Origin: Gammaproteobacteria bacterium
GTDB lineage: Bacteria; Pseudomonadota; Gammaproteobacteria; Methylococcales; Methylomonadaceae
Assembly: GCA_018830325.1 (NCBI GenBank)
Contig: JAHJSQ010000092.1
Coordinates: forward strand, 1 to 64,000
Length of the DNA stretch: 64,000 nt
Reading direction: 5' to 3'
Part shown: one piece after another, positions 8,942 to 17,884 of the stretch
Position numbering within the stretch: the first letter of the stretch is position 1
How the letters are laid out: each line of letters starts with the position of its first letter
Program-made: the position numbers and the translations under genes
The notes under the pieces: model-generated
Database searches by the model: none
What the model saw: only the letters and a program-made list of their open reading frames with translations
What the model was told of the DNA's origin: nothing

Positions 8942-10275
8942 TTGCTCGCAATGCTTTATTGACCGACCTTTATCAATTGACGATGCTTCAGGGCTATTAT
9001 CGGCATGCGATGACAGAGACTGCAGTATTCGAGTTTTTTGTGCGTAAGTTACCGGAAAGTCGAAATTTTCTGGTTGCGGCGGGGTTGGAGCAAGTCCTCG
9101 ATTTTCTTGAAAATCTGCGTTTTAGCCAGGCCGAAATCGATTGGCTTAGCACAACCGGTTATTTTAAGACGGATTTTCTGGATTACCTGGCCGAGATGAC
9201 ATTTACAGGGAGTGTCGACGCGATGCCGGAAGGCACCGTGTTTTTTCCGAATGAACCGATTCTGAGAATTATCGCGCCGTTTCCTGAAGCGCAATTGGTA
9301 GAGAGCCGTGTAATCAATTTGTTGCATTTTCAAACGCTAATTGCGTCGAAGGCCGCGCGTTCGGTTTTGATTGCTGGAGACAAGCTATTGGTCGATTTCG
9401 GTTTTCGGCGCGCGCATGGCGCCGAGGCCGGCGTTTTGGCGGCAAGAGCGAGTTATTTGGCCGGTTTTAGCGGGACGGCAACGGTTTGCGCCGGTCGGCA
9501 GTTCGGCATACCTATTTACGGTACGATGGCGCATTCGTTTGTGCAGGCTCACGACGATGAAAGCGATGCCTTTCTACGCTTTGCCGAAGCCAATCCCGAT
9601 AATGTCGTATTATTGATCGATACCTACGATACCGAGGCAGGCGCGAAAAAAGTCGTGGCTCTCGCGCCCAAATTACAAGCGGCCGGCATAAGGATCAAAG
9701 GCGTGCGCTTAGATAGCGGCGATCTTGCCGAGCATGCGCATAACGTCAGAAAAATACTCGATGAAGGCGGTTTGCGAAAAGTCACGATTTTTGCGAGCGG
9801 CGGCATCGACGAATATCAACTCGAAGCTTTTCGTTCGCGGCAAGCGCCGATCGACGGATACGGCATCGGCACGTATCTGGATACCTCGGCGGATGCACCT
9901 TACATGGATTGTGCGTATAAATTGCAGGAATATGCCGGCGTGCCGAGACGCAAACGCTCGGAAGGCAAGGCTACCTGGCCGGGGCGAAAACAAGTGTATC
10001 GCCGCTTCGATCTTGACGGAATCATGATCGGCGATACAATCGCTGTAGATGATGAAATTTTCGACGGTAAACCGTTATTGCAGCCAGTAATGCAAAACGG
10101 TCGTCAGATTACCGGAATGCAGCGGTCGCTTGAGCGTATTCGCCTCGAAACGCAAGACCAACTGCATACGCTGCCCGGCAAATTGAAGTTATTGACGCGC
10201 GAAGAAAATTATCCGGTCGTTATTTCAGATGCTCTCAAGCATCTTGCGCAACGTGTCGACGAAGGTTATTCATAA
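8938..10275 (+). CDS. pncB: nicotinate phosphoribosyltransferase
   Basis: Joins nicotinate to phosphoribosyl pyrophosphate, producing nicotinate mononucleotide for NAD synthesis; it uses the product of the overlapping pncA gene. Recognised by the N-terminal LLTDLYQLTMLQGYY, the central GTMAHSFVQAHDDE with the histidine region, and VRLDSGDL near residue 260. The length, 445 residues, is usual. The gene uses a tight ATGA overlap with pncA and is followed after 15 bases by a DUF2452-like gene. Confidence 0.95.
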   Translation: MIARNALLTDLYQLTMLQGYYRHAMTETAVFEFFVRKLPESRNFLVAAGLEQVLDFLENLRFSQAEIDWLSTTGYFKTDFLDYLAEMTFTGSVDAMPEGTVFFPNEPILRIIAPFPEAQLVESRVINLLHFQTLIASKAARSVLIAGDKLLVDFGFRRAHGAEAGVLAARASYLAGFSGTATVCAGRQFGIPIYGTMAHSFVQAHDDESDAFLRFAEANPDNVVLLIDTYDTEAGAKKVVALAPKLQAAGIRIKGVRLDSGDLAEHAHNVRKILDEGGLRKVTIFASGGIDEYQLEAFRSRQAPIDGYGIGTYLDTSADAPYMDCAYKLQEYAGVPRRKRSEGKATWPGRKQVYRRFDLDGIMIGDTIAVDDEIFDGKPLLQPVMQNGRQITGMQRSLERIRLETQDQLHTLPGKLKLLTREENYPVVISDALKHLAQRVDEGYS

Positions 10276-10290
10276 GGGTTATTTTTAACA

Positions 10291-10860
10291 ATGAGCTCGC
10301 ATGTTCAATCGCCTAATCCGCAAGGCAAAGGATTGCTTCCTGTGCTTGATGCTTTGTATACCCTTACCAGCGGCCTTAATGTCCCGGCCAAGCCTTTAAA
10401 CCGGATTGCCGATGAGCTATTTACCTCGTTATTCGTGTTGAGTAGCGCCATTAAATTCAAACCGGTGCTTGGTCAATGTTATTGGCTTTATCGTAAGCCG
10501 GACGGCTACCGCTTATCATTGATCGCGCCGGAGCAATGGCCGGAGACACAATCAGGCCTTTATGTCGGTCAATGCGAATTACAAAACGACCTGACTTGGT
10601 CGCTTGAGCTATCGGAGGCGTGTCTCGGTAATTCGGTGTTGATGATCGAAATAGCAAGGCAACGCGAAGATTTCGACCGACACTTGCAAGTATTTGACCA
10701 CATCGAAGAAGCCTTGCCCATCTATAGCGAAACCTTACCCTTTTATGCGCGGGTATTGGCTTCGGGTTTGGCTTGTTCGCTCGGGCAATCGATGTATAAA
10801 CGTGGGATCAACGGCTTAAGTTACAGTCAAATACAACGGTGCGAGATAGCAAATCTTTAG
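10291..10860 (+). CDS. conserved protein, probably DUF2452 family
   Basis: A 189-residue cytoplasmic protein with no signal or membrane segment. The N-terminus NPQGKGLLPVLDAL and the body (QCYWLYRKPDGYRLSLIAPEQWPE) match my recollection of DUF2452, a family of unknown function, but I cannot confirm this without a profile search. It follows pncB by 15 bases and precedes a terminator-like hairpin, so it is probably the last gene of the pcm-pncA-pncB unit. Confidence 0.7.
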   Translation: MSSHVQSPNPQGKGLLPVLDALYTLTSGLNVPAKPLNRIADELFTSLFVLSSAIKFKPVLGQCYWLYRKPDGYRLSLIAPEQWPETQSGLYVGQCELQNDLTWSLELSEACLGNSVLMIEIARQREDFDRHLQVFDHIEEALPIYSETLPFYARVLASGLACSLGQSMYKRGINGLSYSQIQRCEIANL

Positions 10861-10958
10861 GTATTTAAAGGTGTTTCTGGAAGGGTTGATAATGAATCAA
10901 TTTCAACAGTTCATTAATTGTTTTCGTTGTTTGGAGGGTATTGCAGGGTGGAGAGGTT

Positions 10959-10992
10959 AAAGCCAAGGCCGCGTAGGCTTTGTTTTTTTTTC
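10959..10992 (+). terminator. intrinsic terminator after pncB/DUF2452 genes
   Basis: A six-base-pair stem AAAGCC/GGCTTT around an 11-base loop is followed by a long run of T. It lies 99 bases after the last gene of the operon. Confidence 0.65.
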
Positions 10993-11051
10993 GCGACCTC
11001 GGCAAGGAATGGAGTCGAGTTTCATAAGCGGTAATGGTCAGGCCGGTTCAA

Positions 11052-11765
11052 TTAACAACGGAAATTAGCACTTAACCTGTCATAGGTTAAGGACGGCAAT
11101 AGGGCGTTGTCTATTACATCGATTATCTCTTCGCAGCCGATGATTTCATTGTCGTTTTCGAGAATATGATGGGCTAGTCGATTGATGGCATACCAATGGC
11201 TAGGGTCTTCGATAAATCGGAATGCGGCCAAAAAAAGCTCGTTTAATTTTTTGCTACGTTTATCTTGAGTTGCTATTAAAGCTTCCAGATATTCGTCAAC
11301 TTTTTCGAGATCGGAAGTGCCGCCATAATATCTAAGAGCTTCAACATTGACTAGGCGAGGATTGAATGTTTCATTATCACGTTCCGCGACATATTTCGCT
11401 TCAGCCAGTGGGCCGGCCAACAGGTTGATGATATCGGCTTCATAAGCTAGCTGATAGGCGTGGCTTTCGTGATCGGAAAAATAGCCGCTGCTTTCGATTA
11501 CCGAGAGAGGCAGGCTGTGAATCAGATTTCCACCTTCGACGGTAGCAACCCAATTGTAATGCGGTAGCTTTTTTAGACGGTCTGCTACGGGTGTGGAGGC
11601 GCACAAGCCTCCAAATGTTATTTGGAAGTAAACGGGCGGTAGATTCTTTTGTCGGTTACACAAGTAAATCGCCGAGGCATGACCGGCTTCATGAAATGCA
11701 GTTTGTTGGACAAGTTGTCGGTGTTTTAAGGGTATCGGTTCGTCTATTTGGTAGTTTCGTTTCAT
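11052..11765 (-). CDS. stand-alone FtsH-peptidase-like (M41-like) metalloprotein
   Basis: A 237-residue protein with a zinc HEAGH motif (TAFHEAGHASAIYL, near residue 27). Further on it has LLAGPLAEAKY and GGTSDLEKV, at positions matching the FtsH segment that carries the third zinc ligand (an Asp). There is no AAA ATPase domain and no membrane anchor, so it looks like the FtsH protease domain alone. Such proteins occur in phages and accessory regions; substrate unknown. I start at the ATG at 11765 (MKRNYQID); a longer opening to 11798 has no better signal. Confidence 0.65.
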   Translation of the reverse strand: MKRNYQIDEPIPLKHRQLVQQTAFHEAGHASAIYLCNRQKNLPPVYFQITFGGLCASTPVADRLKKLPHYNWVATVEGGNLIHSLPLSVIESSGYFSDHESHAYQLAYEADIINLLAGPLAEAKYVAERDNETFNPRLVNVEALRYYGGTSDLEKVDEYLEALIATQDKRSKKLNELFLAAFRFIEDPSHWYAINRLAHHILENDNEIIGCEEIIDVIDNALLPSLTYDRLSANFRC

Positions 11766-12344
11766 GGTAATCCCCGAGTGGAAAGAATGCGATAACACTA
11801 TCGCATAATTGAGGAGTATCTTGAATAAGCTGAGGCGTTAAGAAGCGTATTTCAAGAGCCGGAGTCATTGTATTAGTACTAAGGTACTATTTGAATGTGT
11901 CATATTGCCGCGCGACAATATGTCGCAGTTTTTGGCAAGGCTTTTGCTGAGTTTTATTGGTTTGTCTAGCGTTTAGTCTAACTATCGTTCTCTGTTGTGC
12001 AATATTTTATGATGTTCGTCTGTCTACAGACATTGTAAATAAAGGAAGTTCACATAGCGAAGTATTGCAACAGCGTTGCTCTAGATCATTTGTTGACTAC
12101 AAATGATTAAGTGAAAGGATTATGGCATTTCACGCAAAATGAGGCAAATGCCCTAGTTTTTCAACTCGGCGGACTGCTTTTTGCTTGGGTTTCGGCACTC
12201 AATAATTCCCTGAAACAACGATCCTTGAAGCAGGTTATGTTACTCGCATGATTGGGCGACGGCGCCGAATCCGACTAGCAAAGGTTATACTTCGCACGGC
12301 CACATTTGCGGCTTTCTGACGCGCTCTTTTGTCCGGTAGCTGCG

Positions 12345-12366
12345 TTACCTACATGGATGTAGGTAA
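12345..12366. repeat. palindrome TTACCTACAT-GG-ATGTAGGTAA
   Basis: Ten-base perfect arms around two bases, located 16 bases left of a larger hairpin. Possibly part of a dispersed REP-like element; no second copy in the window. Confidence 0.5.
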
Positions 12367-12382
12367 GGGGCGTGAGCAGGAG

Positions 12383-12444
12383 CGGTAGCTTTGCGAAAAC
12401 AGTTACATAGCTTGCTATGCGCCTGTTTTCGCGCCTTGCTACCG
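12383..12444. repeat. 62-base compound hairpin upstream of lhr
   Basis: Nested arms: CGGTAG/CTACCG outside, GCGAAAACAG/CTGTTTTCGC in the middle, CATAG/CTATG at the tip. It ends 226 bases before lhr. It has no T-run, so it is more likely a REP-like element or RNA structure than a terminator. Confidence 0.55.
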
Positions 12445-12670
12445 AACAAAATAGCATTGCCATAAAATCCCCAAACATGGCCGCGCGAAGTATATATGCG
12501 GCAATTAATCGGATACAATTTGAATTGCCGTGCTCTAGCCTGTCTAAGATTAAAGTAAAAACTTCCCAAAGATCTATAAATCTCAAGTATCTATATCTAT
12601 CGATGCGGTCAATTCAAATGAGCAAGTGTACCTTTGCGGGTTTATTTTCGCTAAACCCTAGTCGATATCA

Positions 12671-15600
12671 GTGACCGACTCTTTGTCTGCCTTTCATCCG
12701 GTCGTGGCCGACTGGTTTATCGAGCGTTTCGGACAGCCGTCGGAAGCCCAGGTTCGTGCCTGGCCGGCGATTCAAAGCGGGGCGTCGACATTAATCGCCG
12801 CGCCGACAGGTTCGGGTAAAACCTTGGCCGCTTTTTTGGCCGTGATCGATCAATTGGTCAAGCAGGGCATTGAAGCGCCGTTGCCCGATGAAACGCGAAT
12901 TTTATATATATCGCCGCTCAAGGCCTTATCGAACGACATTCATAAAAACCTGGAAGACCCGTTGACCGGTATCGGCATGGCGCTGCTCGAAGCGGCTTTG
13001 CCTGATATCGTGATTCGCGCCCAGGTCCGCACCGGCGATACGCCGCAAGCCGAACGCGCGGCAATGAAACGTTTCCCGCCTCATATCCTGGTCACGACTC
13101 CGGAATCGTTATATTTGTTGCTGACTTCGGAATCTGGCCGCGAGATGCTGAAATCGGTGCGTAGCGTCATCGTCGACGAGATACATGCCTTGGCTGGCAA
13201 CAAACGCGGCGCACATCTCATGCTGTCACTGGAAAGGTTGACGCAGTTGACCGAAACAGAACCGGTCCGCATCGGTTTATCGGCAACGCAAAAACCCCTC
13301 GATGGTATCGCCCATTATTTAATAGGCAACCGTGCCGAGCCTTGTATGATTATCGATACTGGTCATGTCCGTCGCCGCGATCTCCAAATCGAAGTATCCG
13401 GCTCGCCGCTCGAAGCGGTCATGGCCGGCGAAGTGTGGACCGAAATCTACGACCGTCTCGAACAATTGATCGTCGAACACAGCACCACGCTGATTTTCGT
13501 CAACACGCGGCGCCAGGCGGAACGAGTAGCAGCCGCGCTAGCCGAGCGGCTCGGCGAAGAAACCGTCACCTCGCATCACGGCAGTCTCGCGAAAGAGCAT
13601 CGCCTGAATGCCGAACAGCGTTTGAAACAAGGCCTGTTGAAAGCACTGGTCGCAACCGCCTCGCTTGAACTCGGTATCGATATTGGCGATGTTGACCTGG
13701 TTTGCCAGTTGGGCTCGCCGCATTCGATATCGGCGTTTCTGCAGCGGGTCGGCCGTTCGGGTCACCGATTGGGGGCTACGCCGAAAGGCCGATTGTTTCC
13801 GTTGTCGCGGGACGATTTGCTCGAATGCAGCGCTTTACTCTATGCGGTCGGACAGGATTTACTCGATACGATACTGATCCCTAGGCATCCCTTGGACGTG
13901 CTGGCCCAACAAATCGTCGCCGAAGTCGCTTGCCGCGAATGGCGCGAAACCGAACTGTATCAGGCTTTTTGCAGGGCCTGGCCGTACCGGGAATTGACCG
14001 AAACGGAATTCAAAGCCGTCGTCAAAATGCTCGCCGACGGATTTCATACTCGACGCGGCCGGCGGGGCGCCTATCTTCACAGGGATGCCGTACACGGCAT
14101 GCTACGGCCCCGCAAAGGCGCGCGTTTGACCGCGTTGCTGAACGGCGGGGCGATACCGGATCTGTTCGATTACGACGTTATATTGCAGCCGGAAGGCCTT
14201 TTCGTCGGAACACTCAACGAAGACTTTGCGTTCGAAAGCCTCCCCGGCGATATTTTTCAACTCGGCAACAATTCCTACCGATTGCTCAAGGTCGAGCAGG
14301 GCAGGGTTCATGTCGAGGACGCGCACGGTCAGCCTCCGAATATTCCGTTTTGGTTCGGCGAAGCGCCGGGGCGAAGTAACGAATTATCCGAAGCGGTCTC
14401 AAGATTATCCGCAATGATCGACAGTCTGCTCGAACAAGGCGAGGGCGCGGCCTATCGTTATCTGATCGATTTAGCCTTGCCGCATGTCGCCGCCGAGCAG
14501 TTATCACAATATTTAGCGGCTGCGAAGGCTGCCTTGACGGTGTTACCGACACTCGAAACGATCGTGTTCGAACGCTTCTTCGACGAAACGCAAGACATGC
14601 ATTTCGTGATTCATTCGCCTTTCGGCTCGAGGATCAACCGGGCTTGGGGTCTGGCGCTTCGCAAACGCTTCTGCCGCAAGTTTAATTTCGAATTACAAGC
14701 TGCCGCGGGTGAAGACAATATCGTTTTATCGCTCGGGCCGACGCACAGCTTTCCGCTTACGGAACCGGCCGGCTATTTGAAAGCTTCGACCGTAAAAGAC
14801 GTATTGATTCAGGCCTTGTTGGCCGCGCCGATGTTCCCGACCCGTTGGCGCTGGGTGACCAATACCGCACTCGCGGTGCCGCGTAATCGGGCCGGCAAAA
14901 GGGTGCCTGCACAATTTCAACGCAACAATGCCGAGGATTTGATCGCGGTGATTTTCCCCGATCAATTGGCCTGTTTCGAAAACATCGCCGGAGACCGCGA
15001 AATTCCGGATCACCCTCTGGTCAATCAAGCCTTGTGGGATTGTTTGCACGAATTGATGGACATCGACGGGCTCGAAGCCCTGTTGGACGGCATAGAAAGC
15101 GGGCGGATCAAGATTGTAGCGAGGGATTTGAGCGCGCCGTCGCCGATGGCGCAGGAAATTTTGAACGCTCGGCCTTACGCCTTTTTGGACGACGCGCCGG
15201 CCGAGGAAAGAAGGACCTTGGCGATTCAACAACGCCGCTTTGCTAACCCCGAAGAAGCCGCCGAAATCGGCAGGCTCGATCCGGCCGCGATCGCGCGCGT
15301 CCGGCTTGAAGCCTGGCCCGAAGCAAACACCGCCGACGAATTGCACGATGCGATGGTCGTGTTGAGTTTTATCGATGAAAAAGAATGCACGCGCGAACAA
15401 TACCCTTTGTTCGAGCAACTGCAGCAGACCGGACGAGCGGCATTACTGGTGCTGCCGAACGGAAACCGCATTCTAACCGCCGCCGAACGCTTGCATGAAT
15501 TGCAGTTGCTATTTCCCGGAATAGCGGTGCAGCCGCCGATTGACGCCGTGGACGCCGATCCCCAATTGACGAAGGATGCCGCGTTGCAAAACATCTTGCG

Positions 15601-16912
15601 TAGCCGATTGGAAGGTTTGGGCCCGGTTACGTCCCGGAATTTGGCGGCTTCCTTGAACCTTCCGGAAGCACGAGTCGAACAAGCGCTTGCCGTATTGGAA
15701 CAGCAAGGTTTTGCAATACAAGGCCGGTTCAGTCCCGGTACCGCGCAGACCGAATGGTGCGAGCGCGGACTGTTGGCTCGGATTCATCGCTACACGCTCA
15801 AACAATTACGCAACGAGATACAGCCGGTCGCGCAAGCCGACTTCATGCGTTTTTTGTTTCACTGGCACGGCCTGGACGAACCGCGAGAGGGCGAAGCCGC
15901 CTTGGAAAAAGTCTTGCAGCAATTGGAAGGCTGCAATTTGCCCGCCGCCGCATGGGAAGGCGATGTTCTGCCGAAACGCTTAAAACCCTATTTTGCATCG
16001 CAATTGGATACTTGCTGCAGCACCGGACGTTTCGTTTGGCTGCGACTGAAATTTAAAAGTGCCGCCAGAACGCCGAGGCCGGCCGGTAAAAGCACATCGA
16101 TCGCGCTGCTCCCGCGAGCTCATCTTTCCTTTTGGCGCGTCTATGCGCCCTTGCCGGATCATGGCGCGATCGAGCTATCGAGCGGCGCGCAAAAAGTCCA
16201 TGCGGTTTTGAAAAATTGGGGCGCCAGTTTTTTTCAGGAAATCAGCGATGAAACCGGTTTGTTGAATGCGCAACTATTTGAGGCGCTTGGCGAATTGGTC
16301 GCCGCAGGATTGATTACCGCGGACAGCTTTCAAGGCCTTCGAACCTTGATTCAAAGTAGCGCGATTCGGCAGCGACGCAGCCGGCGTTATCCCGCGCACG
16401 ATACCTCGGCGACAGCCGGCAGATGGTCTTTGTTGCGGCCGGTGCAAGCCGGCGCGGATGCTTACGAGCCGGTCGAGCATATTGCGCGCGTTTTATTGAA
16501 CCGCTACGGCGTGGTATTCCGCAAATTACTCGATAACGAAGAAGGCATTCCTTCTTGGCGCGATTTGCTCTATGTCTATCGGCGACTGGAAGCGCGCGGC
16601 GAAGTGCGCGGCGGCCGCTTCGTGCAGGGGGTGGCCGGCGAGCACTTCGCTTTGCCGCAAGCGGTCTCGATGCTCCGAGATAGCCGCAAACAATCGAAAA
16701 CCGGCGAATTGATAGCGATTAGTTCCGTCGATCCGCTCAATCTGACCGGCATTATCGGTAGCGGCGATCGGGTCGGTCCGCAGGCGGCCAATCGTTTGCT
16801 TTACCGAGACGGCGTATTGCTGGCGTCGTCGAAAAAAAACGACGTGGTTTTTGTCGAGACGGTTGAACCCGAGCAAGAATGGCAGTATAAAACAGCCTTA
16901 CTGCGAAAATAA
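12671..16912 (+). CDS. lhr: giant ATP-dependent helicase of the Lhr family
   Basis: Superfamily 2 3'-5' DNA/RNA helicase implicated in DNA repair, 1413 residues (E. coli Lhr is about 1540). Walker A APTGSGKT at residues 44-51, Walker B VDEIH at about 168-172, motif III LSAT, motif VI QRVGRSGHR near 360, followed by the long Lhr winged-helix and C-terminal extension. The start is GTG at 12671, directly after an in-frame stop, without a strong ribosome-binding site. Transcribed rightwards alone; smrA follows after about 100 bases and may be co-transcribed. Confidence 0.93.
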   Translation: MTDSLSAFHPVVADWFIERFGQPSEAQVRAWPAIQSGASTLIAAPTGSGKTLAAFLAVIDQLVKQGIEAPLPDETRILYISPLKALSNDIHKNLEDPLTGIGMALLEAALPDIVIRAQVRTGDTPQAERAAMKRFPPHILVTTPESLYLLLTSESGREMLKSVRSVIVDEIHALAGNKRGAHLMLSLERLTQLTETEPVRIGLSATQKPLDGIAHYLIGNRAEPCMIIDTGHVRRRDLQIEVSGSPLEAVMAGEVWTEIYDRLEQLIVEHSTTLIFVNTRRQAERVAAALAERLGEETVTSHHGSLAKEHRLNAEQRLKQGLLKALVATASLELGIDIGDVDLVCQLGSPHSISAFLQRVGRSGHRLGATPKGRLFPLSRDDLLECSALLYAVGQDLLDTILIPRHPLDVLAQQIVAEVACREWRETELYQAFCRAWPYRELTETEFKAVVKMLADGFHTRRGRRGAYLHRDAVHGMLRPRKGARLTALLNGGAIPDLFDYDVILQPEGLFVGTLNEDFAFESLPGDIFQLGNNSYRLLKVEQGRVHVEDAHGQPPNIPFWFGEAPGRSNELSEAVSRLSAMIDSLLEQGEGAAYRYLIDLALPHVAAEQLSQYLAAAKAALTVLPTLETIVFERFFDETQDMHFVIHSPFGSRINRAWGLALRKRFCRKFNFELQAAAGEDNIVLSLGPTHSFPLTEPAGYLKASTVKDVLIQALLAAPMFPTRWRWVTNTALAVPRNRAGKRVPAQFQRNNAEDLIAVIFPDQLACFENIAGDREIPDHPLVNQALWDCLHELMDIDGLEALLDGIESGRIKIVARDLSAPSPMAQEILNARPYAFLDDAPAEERRTLAIQQRRFANPEEAAEIGRLDPAAIARVRLEAWPEANTADELHDAMVVLSFIDEKECTREQYPLFEQLQQTGRAALLVLPNGNRILTAAERLHELQLLFPGIAVQPPIDAVDADPQLTKDAALQNILRSRLEGLGPVTSRNLAASLNLPEARVEQALAVLEQQGFAIQGRFSPGTAQTEWCERGLLARIHRYTLKQLRNEIQPVAQADFMRFLFHWHGLDEPREGEAALEKVLQQLEGCNLPAAAWEGDVLPKRLKPYFASQLDTCCSTGRFVWLRLKFKSAARTPRPAGKSTSIALLPRAHLSFWRVYAPLPDHGAIELSSGAQKVHAVLKNWGASFFQEISDETGLLNAQLFEALGELVAAGLITADSFQGLRTLIQSSAIRQRRSRRYPAHDTSATAGRWSLLRPVQAGADAYEPVEHIARVLLNRYGVVFRKLLDNEEGIPSWRDLLYVYRRLEARGEVRGGRFVQGVAGEHFALPQAVSMLRDSRKQSKTGELIAISSVDPLNLTGIIGSGDRVGPQAANRLLYRDGVLLASSKKNDVVFVETVEPEQEWQYKTALLRK

Positions 16913-17009
16913 AAGATAGAACGAAAATTCAGAGTAAGTGTCTCTTTGGCTTCAGGCCCTTTTTTGCCTGTGTCCAGTCGATATTTATTTAACCGTTCAG
17001 GAGGTTGCG

Positions 17010-17588
17010 ATGTCCGAGCAAGAAATCGATCTCTTTTTTCAGGAAATGGCCGATGTGGTTCCTCTGAAAGCCCCCGTCAAAACCATTGTGAAAACCGCCC
17101 AGTCGGCAACGCCCGGTCAGCAATACCGCAGGCAACAAGCGCAATTTTCGAAAGAAGACATCAACGGCCCCCTGTCGCTGGTGCTCAGAAAGCCTCTGCC
17201 TGCCGATGCGTGGATTACCTACAAGCGCGATGGCATACAAGACGGTGTCTATAAAAATCTTAGGCTCGGCAAATATCCGCTGGAAGCGACTTTGAATCTG
17301 TTCCGCAAAACGCCTTCCGAAGCCCGGGACGAATTACTGCAATTCGTGCACGAATGCCAAGACTGCAACATACGTAGCGTTTTGCTCGTTTTCGGGCGAG
17401 GACGAAACACGGACGCCACATTGAAAAGTTATTTGGCGCAATGGTTGCCCGAAATGGAACAAGTGCAAGCCAGCCACACCGCACTGAAGCATCATGGCGG
17501 CGTCGCGGCCGTCTATGTGCTGTTGCGCAAGAGCGAACAGCGTCGAATCGAAAACCGCGAGCGCCACGCCGCGCGTTTAGGCAGGTAG
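17010..17588 (+). CDS. smrA: Smr-domain endonuclease, SmrA/YdaL-like
   Basis: A 192-residue protein with an N-terminal helical part and a C-terminal Smr domain: LRLGKYPLEATLNLF (with the conserved small-MutS-related start), SVLLVFGRG in place of the common HGKG, and HGGVAAVYVLLRK at the end. Smr domains are nickases or RNases acting on nucleic acids. The start at 17010 is set by an excellent CAGGAGG ribosome-binding site seven bases upstream; the open frame extends further left but without one. Follows lhr in the same direction. Confidence 0.85.
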   Translation: MSEQEIDLFFQEMADVVPLKAPVKTIVKTAQSATPGQQYRRQQAQFSKEDINGPLSLVLRKPLPADAWITYKRDGIQDGVYKNLRLGKYPLEATLNLFRKTPSEARDELLQFVHECQDCNIRSVLLVFGRGRNTDATLKSYLAQWLPEMEQVQASHTALKHHGGVAAVYVLLRKSEQRRIENRERHAARLGR

Positions 17589-17611
17589 TTACGCAAGTTC
17601 AGCCATGAAGC

Positions 17612-17690
17612 AGCGTAGCCCGGATGGAGCTTAGCGCAATCCGGGAAGGTCGAAGCCACGCATACACGTATTCCGCTACGCTGCATCCGT
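17612..17690. repeat. REP-like element (GTAGCCCGGAT type)
   Basis: GTAGCCCGGAT...CAATCCGGG forms one imperfect hairpin (about 17615-17645), followed by CGTATTCCGCTACGCTGCATCCG. A relative with the same GTAGCCCGGAT head occurs at 60697-60731. Located after smrA, filling the 296-base gap before the next gene. Confidence 0.65.
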
Positions 17691-17884
17691 GCAGTCGTCT
17701 TTTTCAAAGAGGGGGACTGTATACTTACCTTGAATCACTCATTGGGTGAGCAACTTGGAAGCTATAACCAATAGAAAATGTTCGTGATTTTCGTGGACAA
17801 AATACTTTTTATAGGTTTATAAATAACGGCGAACGCTAAAACGGTGGAACCAGATACAAACAGGGTGTCACTGTCGTCTGTCAA

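Larger units (their letters stand above)
11766..12670. other. 905-base intergenic region with palindromes
   Basis: Lies between two divergent genes and should hold both promoters. The left 550 bases show nothing recognisable. The right part carries the two inverted repeats listed at 12345-12366 and 12383-12444. Short open frames here lack family resemblance. Confidence 0.4.

Noticed and set aside
12275..12586. Open frames across the hairpins upstream of lhr
   Set aside because: They run through inverted repeats and have no recognisable content.
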